Shown here: positions 1 through 12,091 of the stretch, in pieces
Numbering within the stretch: position 1 is the stretch's first letter
How the letters are laid out: each line of letters starts with the position of its first letter
DNA from: Heliocidaris tuberculata
Lineage: Eukaryota; Echinodermata; Echinoidea; Camarodonta; Echinometridae
Length of the DNA stretch: 64,000 bases
Assembly: GCA_025618425.1 (NCBI GenBank)
Contig: CM046841.1
Location: 7,039,068 to 7,103,067 of the forward strand
Direction of reading: 5' to 3'
Notes under the pieces: model-generated
Database searches by the model: none
Told to the model about the DNA's origin: nothing
Seen by the model: only the letters and a program-made list of their open reading frames with translations
Translations under genes and position numbers: made by a program

Positions 1-1796
1 GAAATAGGCAAGAATTCAATCAATAATCACGATTGTTCCCTTTTTATCCCAAACACAGTGGGCTTGCTTGTTACCCACAGACCTACTAAATAATTCACCC
101 AACCCTTATTTGTTAGTTTGAATAGATCTTTAATGGATTGGATTTTGAATGGAGGGTGAAACAGCAAGTTTTTTACTTATTGTAATGAACCTTCGTGAGC
201 TACTGAAATGCATTTGCTTTAAAAGGCAACACTAAAATATGATCGAACGACAGCAATTCTCCTTGAGAAATACGCATTTTATCATTCAATATCATACACC
301 AAGAATCGCACACATTGATCGATAATCAACACTGTATCATCAGCAGTTAATTTGCGGAAAGAAAATAAACTTTTAGCATTATCATGGACAATTTCTTCAG
401 TCATCACAATCATGCTGAGATTTGAATTAAGATTAAATCATGGTGCCAATTTTTGACCCATTCTAATTTCTGACGCGACTTGAGATAATTGTATATCATA
501 AGTTGGTTTATTATCATTATTGTAATATCGTATTCTGTTTAACCTTCTACAATGAAACGAGGGGTGCACGAATTCAATAAATGATTACAATCGCTTGATC
601 TATTCCACATGTATACAAAAAGGTAATCACACAATAATGAAATAAAACACATACATACATTGTTTTGCTTTGTTATTAACCATTGTAGTGTAACCTCCTC
701 TTTAGTGTGTAAAAATACATTATCTTTTCCATGCATTAATAATTCATCATAATCCGAATATAATACATTACTACATACGTGCCCTAATTATGTCAAGTTT
801 ATAGTATTACGATTAAAAATTAAAATATTCAGTCGGTCAGATACATGAATAATCCAATTTTCATAATGTTTGGCCCCCTTTTCTATTATTTTCCCAAGAG
901 TGCTCGACATGGAATCGCAGATATTGAGCAACAGTTCAGAATGTCTTTCGACAAATACATTCATTATTTTTAAAAGGTGTTTACATAATATTCATAATTT
1001 CCTATGTTTTAGTGCGATTTGTGTATGTCAGATAAATAAAATATTATATGTTAGATGGGCATAACAAGCTTAACAATGGGTCGTGATGACAATGTTTCCA
1101 AAATATATCACAAGACAGTGTATTAAACAACAAAAAAATGAAAATATGGCGATAAATATTACAATCGAATTGTCCTGTGCGAAAATGGAATCAAACTTCT
1201 CCTTTGATTGAATTTCTCACATAGTACGAAACCACATTTTTATCGTTGTATGCATGCTTAATTCTTTCAAACTCTTTGCATTGTATGCTAAATAATCTAG
1301 TCATCCTGCCTGAATGCTTCAAGAGTGATCAGGGCTACCTGAACGAATGTAGTCTAGAAGCGTTTTGTTTTCATGACTCTAATCTAACAAAGTTACTAGG
1401 ACTGGGTCTCAACTCTCAAGATTACATAAGTCTGCTTAATCATTTAAATTCATAAAAGGTAATCAGCTGCTAAAATAATATACAATGTTAGAGTTCATAA
1501 ATACATTATATAAAATACATAAACGTCATCATAAGAATAATCCCTGCAATGAAAAATCATCACAAATATTATGTGCCCATGTGGGATTGTTGATTGCCTA
1601 ATACAACATCTGAATAATTATAACAAAATTGTATGATGAAAGACATACTAAATTCACACAAATTCAACTATAATAGTAAGCAACCATCAGGTGTGCTAAG
1701 ATATCCAATGATGATACACAGAACAACCTTGTTAGAACGTTATCTCACGTGGCTGATTTGTCTAGCGTTGTTTGGCATAATGTAATAGTGATTGTA
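1..1796. other. Intergenic, no gene seen
   Basis: AT-rich sequence with only short ORFs of 60-70 codons that have no recognisable composition or motif. No repeat or RNA gene was recognised. Confidence 0.6.
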
Positions 1797-2175
1797 TTAA
1801 AGGGTACCAATCACCAAAAATAATTTTGTTCTGTATGTTAGAGGTTTCATGTCGTTATACTATATTCAAAATATGGGCTTCAGATATTAATTATATAAAG
1901 AGATATTGCAATTTCAATTACACTCTCTATAAGCCTAAAAGCGACTCGTGAGAAGACTACTCGACGCACCCGTACGCGCTTGCCAAAGTAAATGCTCGCG
2001 CAGAACCAAACTCGGTGTTCGGTTCCGCGCGAGCATTTTCATGTTATCCTTTATTTCCTTCATACTCATGAAGGAAACTGTTAACCTTTAGAATACCAGA
2101 CAAAGTTCTTTGAGGTTGATTTTATACTTTCTAGCTGTACACAAATTATTTTTTCAGGTGATTGGTACACTTTAA
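1797..2175. mobile_element. TTAA-flanked MITE (family A)
   Basis: A 379-bp segment with TTAA at each end (1797-1800 and 2172-2175). Just inside are inverted ends AGGGTACCAATCACC and, read from the other side, AGTGTACCAATCACC. A TTAA target duplication is the habit of piggyBac and Kolobok transposons, so this is probably a non-autonomous relative of one of them. A GC-rich hairpin sits inside at about 1991-2038, with TGCTCGCGC paired to GCGCGAGCA. Related ends occur at 11.25-11.44 kb. Confidence 0.75.
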
Positions 2176-3911
2176 AGAAAATCCTGACCAAGCTATAGGT
2201 GCTTTCATTTTCAAAGGTGGTAACAACAGTTTGCAAAGATGGTGATAGTTTCACATTGCTACTAATAATCGCAGATAATAATGTATGAATAAGTGGTCGT
2301 GTATAAAACCAATGATTTAAGAAGTTATAATTCGTAGGTGCAAAATGGCAAGACAATATGCAGGTTACATCGGAATCGCTTCCAGTCTATGAACTATAAA
2401 ATACCAACATTCAGAAATCATATTGACAACTTAACAGTTTCTAGAACATACTGTATAAAAGGTACTACAGTGAATCCCAGAAAAAGTTAACAGTTGGAAA
2501 ATTTCTCTCCAAATAAATAAATGGTTAGGAAATGTTCATACCTGTGTATATTGATATCAATATACCTGTGTATATTGATATCAGGGTCTCTTCTATCAAA
2601 TAACACCAACATATCTCACAATATTTTACGCTTGAGTGAGCAAAAGCCAATTTTGTGAAATGGTGCAAAATGCAGTCTTGATAAGAATTGATATTGGCTC
2701 TGCATGGCTGGTATCAGCCGAGCTTAGAGTCATGTAAAGGCTTAGAAATTTCCATAATCTGATCAATACAAGACAATTTATGAAATAACAGGCTATGTTC
2801 TCTATATATCCTTACACATCTCATCAACATTTTATGCTTGAGTGAGCAATTAACTACTTTGCTGAGTGTTTCAAAATGTTACTTTTGGTGAGTTTTTTAA
2901 TTCCATCTGGCTTGCTCACTCAACCATAAAGTTTAGATGGGATATAATTATCAGGCAATACACTGAACAAAGTCTGTTCTTTCAATGATCAGAATATAAC
3001 ATTTCGAAGTCTTTTCCTGACTCTCAACTTGGCTCATACCAGCCAAAACAACAACGAACATTTGTCAAGTCTGAATTTTGCATCCTTTCACAAAAGTGTT
3101 TTTAGATCACCCAAGCGTAATAACTAGTCAGACTTTTTGGTGTTTTTGTAAAAGAGGGACCCTAAGCTATCTACAAGAATAAAAATATTCAGAAATATCT
3201 ATTTGAGGAGAATTTTTCCAATTGTTAACTTTTTTGGGGGGAGCACTATAGTGTTCTAAACAATTACACAAAAGCTTGTTTGGAGTTTTAAGTGAGAAAT
3301 AATTTACATTTTCGACATAATGTTTAGATTCGCCAACTTCTGATATTAATGTTAATACATACATGTATATCACCAGATTGCTATTTGGAATGTTTTTTTT
3401 ATCAAAATATCTTCATCAGTATAGTTCAGTAATCATTGATCGAAGTGATTTTACAAAGTAATACTTTTAGAAATTTCGTGATGACCAAATCTGAAAAAAA
3501 ATTAAAAACTTTCATTTTTTCCAAATAGATTGTCTGGTAAAATAGAATCTTTATGGATCGAAATTTTGAAGCCTTAAAATTTTTACCTGAATACGGGTAT
3601 ACCTGAATTATTATGTCAGTAAAGGCTCAGTGATACAAAAAACCTATATAAATATACTTGTAATGCATATCAGGAATTTTGCAACTACCGAAACGTGAAA
3701 CCGTTACTTTACTTGAAATGAAATTAAAAACAAATTAACATGATTAAAGTGAGATATTTCACAACATAATTTTACAAAGTAATGTTGTAAAGATTGTACT
3801 TCACCAAAAGGGGAAAAAAGGCGGTCCTTTGTAGCATAACAATTTACTGTAGTTTAGTTTCCATGTACAGTAATATTCAGTAACAAAGTAGGACATCTGT
3901 TGTGAAATCTA
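2176..3911. other. Intergenic, no gene seen
   Basis: AT-rich DNA downstream of the 3912-5276 gene. It contains a 22-bp direct repeat (2538-2559 and 2562-2583, ATACCTGTGTATATTGATAT core) whose unit holds the palindrome TTGATATCAA. No convincing coding sequence; part nearest 3911 is presumably 3' UTR. Confidence 0.5.
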
Positions 3912-5276
3912 TCATCTATTGAGCGTTTTAGAAGACACTTGCCAATGAGGGTTGTTCAATGATGAACTACACTGTCCTTGTTTAACGGTTCTGAGAGCAT
4001 TAGCCATTAAGTCAGGCTGTGTCACTGAGATCTCTGCCCCTTCCCAAGCCATTGGTCGACCTGAACCTTGAGGAAGGGGCATCTTCCTCCCGCTACCAAC
4101 CCTCCCTCCTTTAGGATAGGAGACACCTGCTGGGCTACTATCTGAATCAAAAGGTTCTGAGATAACATAGCTATCGATGGTTGAACAACGCGATGCAGAG
4201 CGATCTGTCCTTGCCGACGGTACACGTCGAAACCGTTCTGATCCTTGATAGATACCATCTTCACTACGACGTCGAACATCGGGCCGATGATTGGAAGGAG
4301 CCTTACTGATGATCAATTGCGTATCACTTAAAGACGACTGATCTGACACCACCACTGGTAACTTTCGCGTTGACACCGACGTTGTCGTTCCTGATGAATA
4401 ACTCAACGTTCGTGATCGTTCCCCTAAGGAAGTTCTAGAGGAGTCACCATCCTGATAGGAATCTGTGGGTGAAATAGACTGAGGGCTGATTTGGTGACGA
4501 TAGTGTAAATGGTTCTTTAATTTTGTTGGGTTGAAACCCCGGGGAGGTGTCGGCGACACAGTATTGCACGTTCCAGATCCTGTGCTGACATCAGATGATG
4601 ATATCCCTTGGATTGAAGCTGAGACAGGTGTAGGACCTTTTTTCTTTTCTGATGAATTCCACTCTTGATAAACAGATGCATCAAAGTGTTCGCTCAGTGC
4701 AGCAGTGATTTGTTTCAAGTTCGCCGCCGCACGACTCATCTTTGCCGACTTCGTTCCGTCGTATGCGTACGCCGGATGTCGCACTGCAGAGCTTCCTGAC
4801 GTAGCAGCAGAACCATATCCTTGTTGACTCTGTCGCCTCCAAGCTGGCTGTCCTGACCGAGCCTGACCCTTTGGAGGTGAAGGGTAGTTCTGATGCCCAT
4901 TTGGAACTCTGAACAAGTCCACGATCTTCTTTGCGCTCAGATTGGCAGCTCCTATCAAGTATCTATCGCGTCCTCGGATATCCAGAGGCTTTGGCACGAA
5001 GGCATATGACTGAGGCATCCGACCCCGTGTCAGGTGTCCAGGATTGTTGTAATGAGCTGGTCGTCGCTCGTAGACCGGGATGCGATTTGGAATTGTTCTT
5101 ACTTGGAGATCAAGATCAAACGTCACTTTCTTTCGCGATCTCGTCGTCCCTGTCTTCGAATCAGAAGGTTTTTCGTGATCGCCAACCGGTGAATCGCTCA
5201 CGAGAATAGGCCCATTTCCGGCGGCTGCTGCCGGCTCCCGCGGGACAACCAACACATCTGATTGTCCCGTTGTCAT
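3912..5276 (-). CDS. Unrecognised basic Ser-rich protein with KVTF motif
   Basis: A 454-codon ORF without interruption, by far the longest host ORF here, so it is very likely coding; whether it is the whole gene or one exon is not clear. I do not recognise the family. The first ~45 residues are Ala/Gly/Ser-rich, followed by a basic patch and KKVTFDLDLQV (about residues 49-59), which fits the RVxF docking motif for protein phosphatase 1. Residues ~60-120 look more ordered, with aromatic and proline positions such as IPVYERRP, SYAFVPKP and ANLSAKKIVDLF. The remainder is low-complexity, rich in Ser, Arg, Gly and Pro, and probably disordered. No signal peptide or membrane segment is visible. The Met at 5276 is the first in frame and has mixed GC-richer sequence around it, unlike the AT-rich surroundings. 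Codon use differs clearly from the nearby LINE. Confidence 0.8.
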   Translation of the reverse strand: MTTGQSDVLVVPREPAAAAGNGPILVSDSPVGDHEKPSDSKTGTTRSRKKVTFDLDLQVRTIPNRIPVYERRPAHYNNPGHLTRGRMPQSYAFVPKPLDIRGRDRYLIGAANLSAKKIVDLFRVPNGHQNYPSPPKGQARSGQPAWRRQSQQGYGSAATSGSSAVRHPAYAYDGTKSAKMSRAAANLKQITAALSEHFDASVYQEWNSSEKKKGPTPVSASIQGISSSDVSTGSGTCNTVSPTPPRGFNPTKLKNHLHYRHQISPQSISPTDSYQDGDSSRTSLGERSRTLSYSSGTTTSVSTRKLPVVVSDQSSLSDTQLIISKAPSNHRPDVRRRSEDGIYQGSERFRRVPSARTDRSASRCSTIDSYVISEPFDSDSSPAGVSYPKGGRVGSGRKMPLPQGSGRPMAWEGAEISVTQPDLMANALRTVKQGQCSSSLNNPHWQVSSKTLNR

Positions 5277-5920
5277 ACTTCTTTGAAATCACACATCCAT
5301 GGATACAAAACCATCACGAACTCCATTCGTTCACTTTAAAACGTAAACTGTAATTTTCAGCACATATATATATTTCCACCATCCATACTCCATAGTCCAA
5401 ATGGAGTATAAACCTTCCAACTTTACTGGAATCAAGTTATCTATACTGTATAGCAAAAGATCAGACGTTTCACAGCATTGTCTGCCGGGTAACAATGGGC
5501 TGTCACTAAGGGTATAGACGCAAAGGAACCGCGGGGGATCCCGCAAGGGTCGATTCGACAATGTCTTGTCTATTCTGACGCTCTGAACCCGGCTGGTAAA
5601 TACAAGTTTGAAAAGACTGCAGAGAAAGGAACTTGAAATCTATGATTCCAGTCTAAGTGGTGACGTACATGTATGTAGTCAGTGAACTTGAACGCCATAA
5701 AAAGAGATCATACTTCAATACGGTTCCTTGTCAACTTAAGGTAGATCATTATCATGATGGAGACGCCATTCGCGAATAGTATTCCCCTCGATATACCAAA
5801 GAAATATTATGTACTATCATATACTGTTACATTATTGTACCGCTTTCATATCGGTTTATAATAAAAATCTGGACATAAACTTCTTCAACTTTGCACCATG
5901 GAAATTGACAGGCAGTCATT

Positions 5921-5958
5921 TGTATACCTTTTTGATAGGAATGTCAAAAAGGTATACA
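5921..5958. repeat. Perfect 15-bp hairpin
   Basis: Arms 5921-5935 (TGTATACCTTTTTGA) and 5944-5958 are exact reverse complements around an 8-nt loop. Short for a microRNA precursor; it may be a relic of a foldback element. Confidence 0.7.
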
Positions 5959-6182
5959 TGTATAACACAAATTCGCTCAGGAATTCCATGTAGGCTACGT
6001 TAGTTCTGAGTCAAAAATATTATTGTAGGTACATAATAATGTACCTTATCATTTCCACAAATCCTGTTCCATGTATATCGAGGGTTTCTTTGTATTCCTG
6101 TAGTTTTAATGATTGTTGTTTAATCGCTCCATCTCTCTTCTATGTCTAAGACGAAACACAAACAATGACAGGCTTCAACCGT

Positions 6183-6440
6183 TTGTATAAAATCCACATT
6201 GGGCAACAGAAGTCAAAATAACTTAAAGCGAGCGAACATATAGTCCAGTGTTTAAGAGTAAGTTACTCGTCTATGCCATGATGTATCTCAGATGACTGTA
6301 TTGATAATGTTGATCAGTTTGCATAAAATCCACCATCAACAATGGAAGTAGAAACTGACAGAAATCGAGCGAGCAAATAGTCCATTGTTAATTTATGCAG
6401 AAGTCAGTGGCCCATAACGTAATGTATCTCAAATGTATCG
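6183..6440. repeat. Degenerate ~130-bp tandem repeat
   Basis: Two related units share ATAAAATCCAC early, GAGCGA followed by ATAGTCCA..GTT in the middle, and a GATGTATCTCA-type end. Parts of a third, more diverged unit may extend to about 6660. Confidence 0.45.
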
Positions 6441-9360
6441 ATCATGTTGATAGATCATGTAGCCGTTGCCATGTTTACGATGACAATCGAAAGCAGAAAA
6501 CTTGTCAGGTTTCATTAAATGCCACATCACGGACAGGAGTGTAATCAACGTGGATATTATAATCTCACATCAGTTCCTTGATTAAACTACATGAATCGAA
6601 GTTCTATAACAATATGAAGACCACAGAAGAACCTCGAGCGTTCACTCATCAATTGTCCATCCCAATAGATAGTAATTTGTAGCCGCGGAATGTATAAAAC
6701 CACTGACATCTGTTTCCTTCACTGATCAAGGATGAGCAAAACGTCATCTTCTGGTCTTCTTGTGATCAATATGAAAGCATAAGTCACTTTTCTCCTTAGG
6801 GCGATCAACCACCTCAGACACGACAGAAGCCCGTAGAATGATGTTGAGTAGTAGCGATAGGTCACAGCTAACAAATGAAGAATTGTTGAAAGATAATAAG
6901 GGAAGGACTTGACGTGCACGCTTGAAGGTTTTCCTATTTACACACAGGGTAAATCTTCTTTGACTGTACCACCAGTCGGTCTGTGAAGGGGGTCTTTCTG
7001 CAACCCCTCCACAAGAGGTCGATATTTCCTTTATTGCTCGTTGGAGCGAAGTTACGTCATGAATATTCACGAGTTTCTTAACTATAACAACTTATTTTTC
7101 GGCATTTAAGGGTCCTTTCACTTTCAAACAAGGTTTCTTCTAGGTATCCTATACGAATACATGTAATTTCGTGATTTTAAACTCTTCAAAATAAAGCGGA
7201 ATAAAAACATGGCATAAATACGAAAATTTCACTGAAAAAATAAGTCATTAAAAACACGCGCGTAGATAATGAAGAAAGTAGACATGTACATCATGGAAAT
7301 GTGGGGGTAATGATGAATAAATGGCAAATATAGGACTGACATAAATTTAAAAAGAACTTCCTGCATATCTATTTCACGGCGTTTTATAGAGTATTTTCCT
7401 CACAACTGATATCAATCAAAATGATTATTGTGCAGTTTACCGTGGATGAAAGCATTCATATCCATGTAGAGAGATACATAAAACTCTGAATTCAGCAAAG
7501 CAAACAGAAGGGCGCATATTGGTTTGTATGTTTTAGTATTCGATAAACTCGACTGCGTTTGAATACAGCGGATGTGATCGATCAGCCATACCACAATAGA
7601 GTATTAAATCAAGAAATATCTTAATTAATGGAAGCTTGTTGGAAAATTAGAAACCGTGCCCACTTTTAATTACGAGTGACTTTCAGAAAGAAGACATTTT
7701 TTTTTCACTCATCCATAAGGAGTAACAAAACAGGGGTGTGCATGGTTGCTACACAACTGAACTATTATCTTTTCTCTTTTTGCGCTGGTGCATGTAGATG
7801 CTGCCATGCACACATACAATGTTGCTCCCAAAATTTTACCTGTTGGGTGTACTCTTTCTTCATTTGTTTTTTCTCTTCAGCTTTGTTGAGCAAATTGTGA
7901 ACCCCATTGTAAACGCAACGACTACACCATGCAAATACTCTATGGATTGGATTATGAATGCATGATTATCATTGTCTCGTAGACCGTCTGCTCAGAGCTA
8001 GAGTCAGAGGGGTGTTAACTCATCATTCAACACGAATTTTAGGCACTTCTGACACTCAACACAGGAGCCGTGGAGCGTTTTTGATAGTGGGGGGGGGGGG
8101 GGGGGCTGATCTGATCTGCAGCCCCCCAGCCCCCCCCCCCCTCCCGGTTCCGCGGCCCATGCAACAGATATAGGCCTACTTGATAAATACTTGAAAATGG
8201 CTTTTCCTGGTTATTTCTTATATTAGATGGTTCGTACGTAGAGAGCTTGATGGTAATATTGATTGGTATGATATCTGACAATACCCCCGTGACGATCTCT
8301 CTGTTACATGGTGTGTTTTCTATTGTTCATTAATCGATTAGTGATGTATACACAATAAGATGGGTACCATGGGGTTCTATTGTACCCCGCTCAACAACAG
8401 GGGAGGAGGGGGGGGGGGGGTGCGCGATTTGGGTGCTCAGTGCTAAGGGGGTGGGGCAGAGGCATATAGTGGCATTGCTAGTTGGACGAAATGCGAGGGG
8501 ATGGGAGGGGGGGGGGGCTAGGAGCAACATACAATAGGAGGGTAATCCATATCTTTTTCTCTCATTCTATTTTTCCTCCCCTTCTCTCTCTCTGTCTCTC
8601 TCTTCTCTTCGTTTTGCTATTCGAAGGGAGGGGGCGGGCATGTCCCCGAATACGCCGCTGGATAACTCAAAAGATTTAGTCACATGAATTTGGGGATAAA
8701 CTAGGATTTCATTGTGCTTTTTCATCTTGGTGTATGATAACATTATGACCACTTTTTCACATTCTATGTTGCTCTCTCTCTCTCTCTCTTATATTTTACT
8801 CCCTTTGTTTCATAAACCTCCTCTCTGCATCTTATCCCCTCTCTTTTATATTAATTTTTTTCCCTTCTTTATCTTAAGTTACTTCCTCTATCTGATAATT
8901 TAATTTGATTCCCTCTCTTTCTTATATCTTGCTCCATATACATGTATACATTATATATATATAAATCTCTCTCTCTCTCTCGTCTGTTATTTTAACCATA
9001 AAACGGGGTGACTAGAACAACTGGAATGAAAAAAGAACAAAATTGGATGGTTTAACAATTTTTCCTTTTTATTTATCTCCAGAGGTGATGCCGACCTTTT
9101 CATTTCTTCTATGCATTATGAATGAAATAATGAAAAGTGTCTGCTTCAATACTAGGAAGAAATATTTTATCAGGAAGCTTTCCAGATTTCTGTTCCTATT
9201 CACCCCGTTTTACGGTTCTTCATCTCCCCCGTCTCTTTAGTACAGATACTACCCCGGCCCCCCCCCCTCTCTCTCTCTCTCTCTACCTTATGGGCGCACA
9301 CCGGTAATTATTTTCCCATATAGGCTCATGTGTTACAAATGAGAAATAAAATATTCATGA

Positions 9361-9542
9361 ACGGCATTGAAGAGAGACATACTGAAGCTTTTCGTCTTGC
9401 ACTCATCAGAGTATACTGCAAGAATGAACAGAAAGCCGAATTCGAACAATATAACTGGAAACTAAAGGAACAAAAGCATTCTTGCCGTATACTCTGATGA
9501 GTGCAAGATGAAAAGCTTCAGTATGTCTCTCTTCAACGCCGT
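9361..9542. mobile_element. Foldback element with ~60-bp arms
   Basis: The left arm (about 9363-9425) and right arm (about 9475-9540) are near-perfect reverse complements, both containing AGAGAGACATACTGAAGCTT and CTCATCAGAGTATAC. The spacer is about 50 nt. No ORF. Looks like a palindromic MITE. Confidence 0.75.
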
Positions 9543-10092
9543 TTTCCGATTTTGTAGTACTACCAAACATCTTTTCAGTTACATAAAACATTCATAAAAA
9601 ATAAGTGCTAGCAATGGCACCATTCACACTTGTGTCTTGACTAGTTCAAACGATTTCCTTGACTTCCTGAAAATATGAAGCGGTGTTTTTCAGAATTTTT
9701 TTCTCTTTACAGGGGCTGCAACTTAGACTTTCCACAAACCTGGTCTAAGCTACAGTGGTTGTTTTTTGGGCTGCTAATAAAGTCCCCATAAAATCCCACT
9801 GGGACCATCTCCTGCTCTCTCATGTGACTGATCTGAATCAGTAATTATTCCTCTTTAGGCACATATGAAAAAAAAGTGTTGAAATATGCATTATTGATTT
9901 TATATGAATTTCTTTTCAATAATTACATCATCTTTATGGGTATGGGTCAAAGGGGAATTCTGAAAATGACTGGATCTAATTACAGGCGTGCAGCCTTATG
10001 TCACTCGATGCAGGTTTACATCGTACGCCCTCTATCTGTTTCTTTTTTCATTATCCCCCTTCTCTCTCTCTTCCCCTATAGGCCTTCCACAG

Positions 10093-10334
10093 GGGGTCTG
10101 CTCGCTATATTTATAAGGACCACTATTTATACAGGACCGCTATTCATTTAGTCACGCGCTATGGATAGCAGTCCTTATAAATAGCATTCATTATGACTAG
10201 CGGTCCCTATGAATAGCGAGGTAATTTGTATATGGTTTGCTTGCTATTTATAAGAGCCGCTATTTATAAAGGACCGCTTATTCATTTAGTCACGCGTTAT
10301 GAATAGCGGTTCTTATGACTAGCGAGGTTACCCC
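10093..10334. mobile_element. Iterated CGCTATTCAT element, copy 1 (8-bp TSD)
   Basis: A 242-bp element from GGGGTCTGCTCGC to GCGAGGTTACCCC, flanked by the exact 8-bp direct repeat TTCCACAG (10085-10092 and 10335-10342). The interior is several forward and reverse copies of a word close to CGCTATTCATAAGGACCG, separated by TCATTTAGTCACGCG. No coding capacity. The 8-bp duplication would suit hAT-type transposition, but the ends do not decide the superfamily. A second copy lies at 58462-58732. Confidence 0.8.
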
Positions 10335-10738
10335 TTCCACAGACTCTCTCAGTCCCGCTCACTTTTTTTCTATCTCATTCTCAACTGTCTAATTCAGGGG
10401 TCTTACCCCTACCCTCACATATCCACGCCTACACGTTACCCACTACTACATCTATGTCAGCACTGATTTTTTAAAAATAAGGATTTACATGAAGAACTGT
10501 CAATTTGAAACTGATTTAATATACCCGATTAAACAATCATATATTTAAAAAAATAATAACATTAACATCACATGATAATAATCAGATAAAGAACCTGTAA
10601 TGAATTGCATGTACATGTACTTATGAGTTGATGATAATGAAAGGAAGCTTTAAATACCACAAGTAAAAATAACTATACATGTATGTGAAAGGATCAGGCT
10701 GAGATGAATACACTGTACATGTTTGGGCATAAAAGTGG

Positions 10739-11009
10739 GGGCACGCGAACGATTCGCGAAGGATGTGAATGTCAAAAAAATGGTCAAGTCCAACATTCCT
10801 ATTTTAGGCTCAAAAAGTTTGCCAAACATGCTTTGGAGTTCTGAAGAGTTGTGATTTGTTCTCTTAAATGTCTGAAAAGCTTTGTCATATGTGCACGACC
10901 TACTCACGACGTGCGTGATGTTGGCGAAATCTTGGTGAAAAACTTCTCCAAATGTTGGAGTTTGCCATTTTCTCGACATTCGCATCCTTCGCGAATCGTT
11001 TGCGTGCCC
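10739..11009. mobile_element. Inverted-repeat element with ~33-bp ends
   Basis: GCACGCGAACGATTCGCGAAGG at 10741 is repeated in reverse complement near 10980-11008 with two or three mismatches, including the following GATGTGAATGTC / GACATTCGCATC. About 200 bp lies between. Likely a MITE; precise ends and target duplication were not resolved. Confidence 0.6.
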
Positions 11010-11244
11010 CGTGAAAACCCACCTTAAGGAGATGATCAAGACAGTTGATCTAGATATTATCATCAGGATTTTAAGCATACCCGGTATAGCTGCATTTCCA
11101 CCAACAAGTTTGAAAGCTAGGCCAAAGGTTTTGAATGCAACACCTCCAGCCAATCCCAAACCCCGAAACCAATGACAACCTTTGGAAAACTCCCCAAAAC
11201 CTTTCTCCGACAAATGAAAACCAACTGGTTGTCGCTGGTTTTAT

Positions 11245-11440
11245 ACAACTCTAGCTGTACACAAATTATTTTGGCAGATGATTCGGTACACTTTAAGTTT
11301 GTAATATCCATCACTCCTTATAATCAATTTAAAGTGTACCAATCACCTGAAAAAATAATTTGTGCACAGCTAGAATGTATAAAATCAACCTTAAAACACT
11401 TTACCTGGCCTTCTTTGGGTTAACAGTTCAGGAGAAAGTG
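11245..11440. mobile_element. Two facing partial copies of MITE family A
   Basis: A right end of the family (CTAGCTGTACACAAATTATT ... GGTACACTTTAA, ending 11296) is followed after 32 bp by a left end in the opposite sense (TTAAAGTGTACCAATCACC, starting 11329). The second can be aligned for roughly 100 bp with 2046-2175 reversed. Neither copy has its other end nearby, so both appear truncated. Confidence 0.65.
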
Positions 11441-11639
11441 AAGGAAAACATAAAACCCCCCTCCTGCAGAACTGAACTCTGAGCTTCAGGTTTATAGGAT
11501 TTCAGAAGTATGTCCAACGAGTATGTCAATATGGACAATACAATTTTTTTTCCCCCGAGTGAATGGAGTTCAAAGATTACATTTCAAGGGTGTCCTGAGA
11601 GTATCTGTAACTACAGGTTAAGCTAGTCATGCTTTTATT

Positions 11640-12075
11640 TTAAATCTTATCCTGGCACAGGTGACATGTCTTTGAGGGGCTCTGGGGACTTGTTTTCTTG
11701 AGCAAGTTACGTCTGACAGTAAGGTAGGACTTGACATTAACAACATGTCCAGAATCCATACTGCTCATAAAAATTTTCTTGAGAAAACTTTCTCTTCACT
11801 GTCTGGACTGGAACATGGATTCTTCTTTTTCAAATGTAAAACAATATAAGTCTTTACTCCTGAATGGGTTTTCATAGGACAAGAGATACATGTAAGAACA
11901 TTTCTTACAAAGGCCTTATTACAAACAGAACACTGGAAAGGCTTTTCTCCAAGGTGCGTCTGAATATATCTTTTCAAATCACCTTTTCTCCTGTATGGAT
12001 TCTCATATGCCTTCTGAGATTATCTTTTCAGGTAAATCTTGAGGCACAACTGACAGGATGGCTGATCATGATGGT
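11640..12075 (-). pseudogene. Decayed C2H2 zinc-finger fragment
   Basis: Directly downstream of the finger exon, the minus strand reads finger pieces in shifting frames: a linker-like HTGEK, then HLGEKPFQCSVCNKAF, and a tail KKKNPCSSPDSEE that mirrors the KKKNPCSKPDS end of the working exon. The order of fragments and the shared tail mark it as a broken copy of the finger exon's 3' part. Frameshifts rule out a working product. Confidence 0.7.
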
Positions 12076-12091
12076 AACGGCAAACTTTCTT

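Larger units (their letters stand above)
5277..10092. other. Intergenic: hairpins, tandem repeats, CT and G tracts
   Basis: No gene is supported. The segment presumably includes the 5' region of the minus-strand gene ending at 5276. It holds a perfect hairpin (5921-5958), a degenerate tandem repeat (about 6183-6440), poly-G/poly-C tracts near 8.09-8.15 and 8.40-8.52 kb, CT microsatellites between 8.58 and 9.28 kb, and a foldback element (9361-9542). The open frames between 7.9 and 9.3 kb are translated simple repeats. Confidence 0.6.
10335..11639. other. Intergenic, filled by small inverted-repeat elements
   Basis: Apart from two elements described separately (10739-11009 and 11245-11440) the segment shows nothing recognisable. 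The 187-codon minus-strand ORF here runs across an inverted repeat and is not treated as a gene. Confidence 0.55.

Noticed and set aside
6744..7070. 108-codon minus-strand ORF with a basic composition
   Set aside because: Overlapped by another open frame; no domain, no start context, no splice sites; chance cannot be excluded.
7958..8700. Several overlapping ORFs rich in Pro, Gly and Ser
   Set aside because: They translate poly-G, poly-C and CT tracts and are open on both strands.
10093..10334. CRISPR-like array
   Set aside because: The repeated words alternate in orientation with no unique spacers of constant length, in an animal genome; target duplications show it is a transposon.
10650..11213. 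187-codon minus-strand ORF
   Set aside because: It runs through an inverted-repeat element (10739-11009) and MITE sequence; no motif or splice support.
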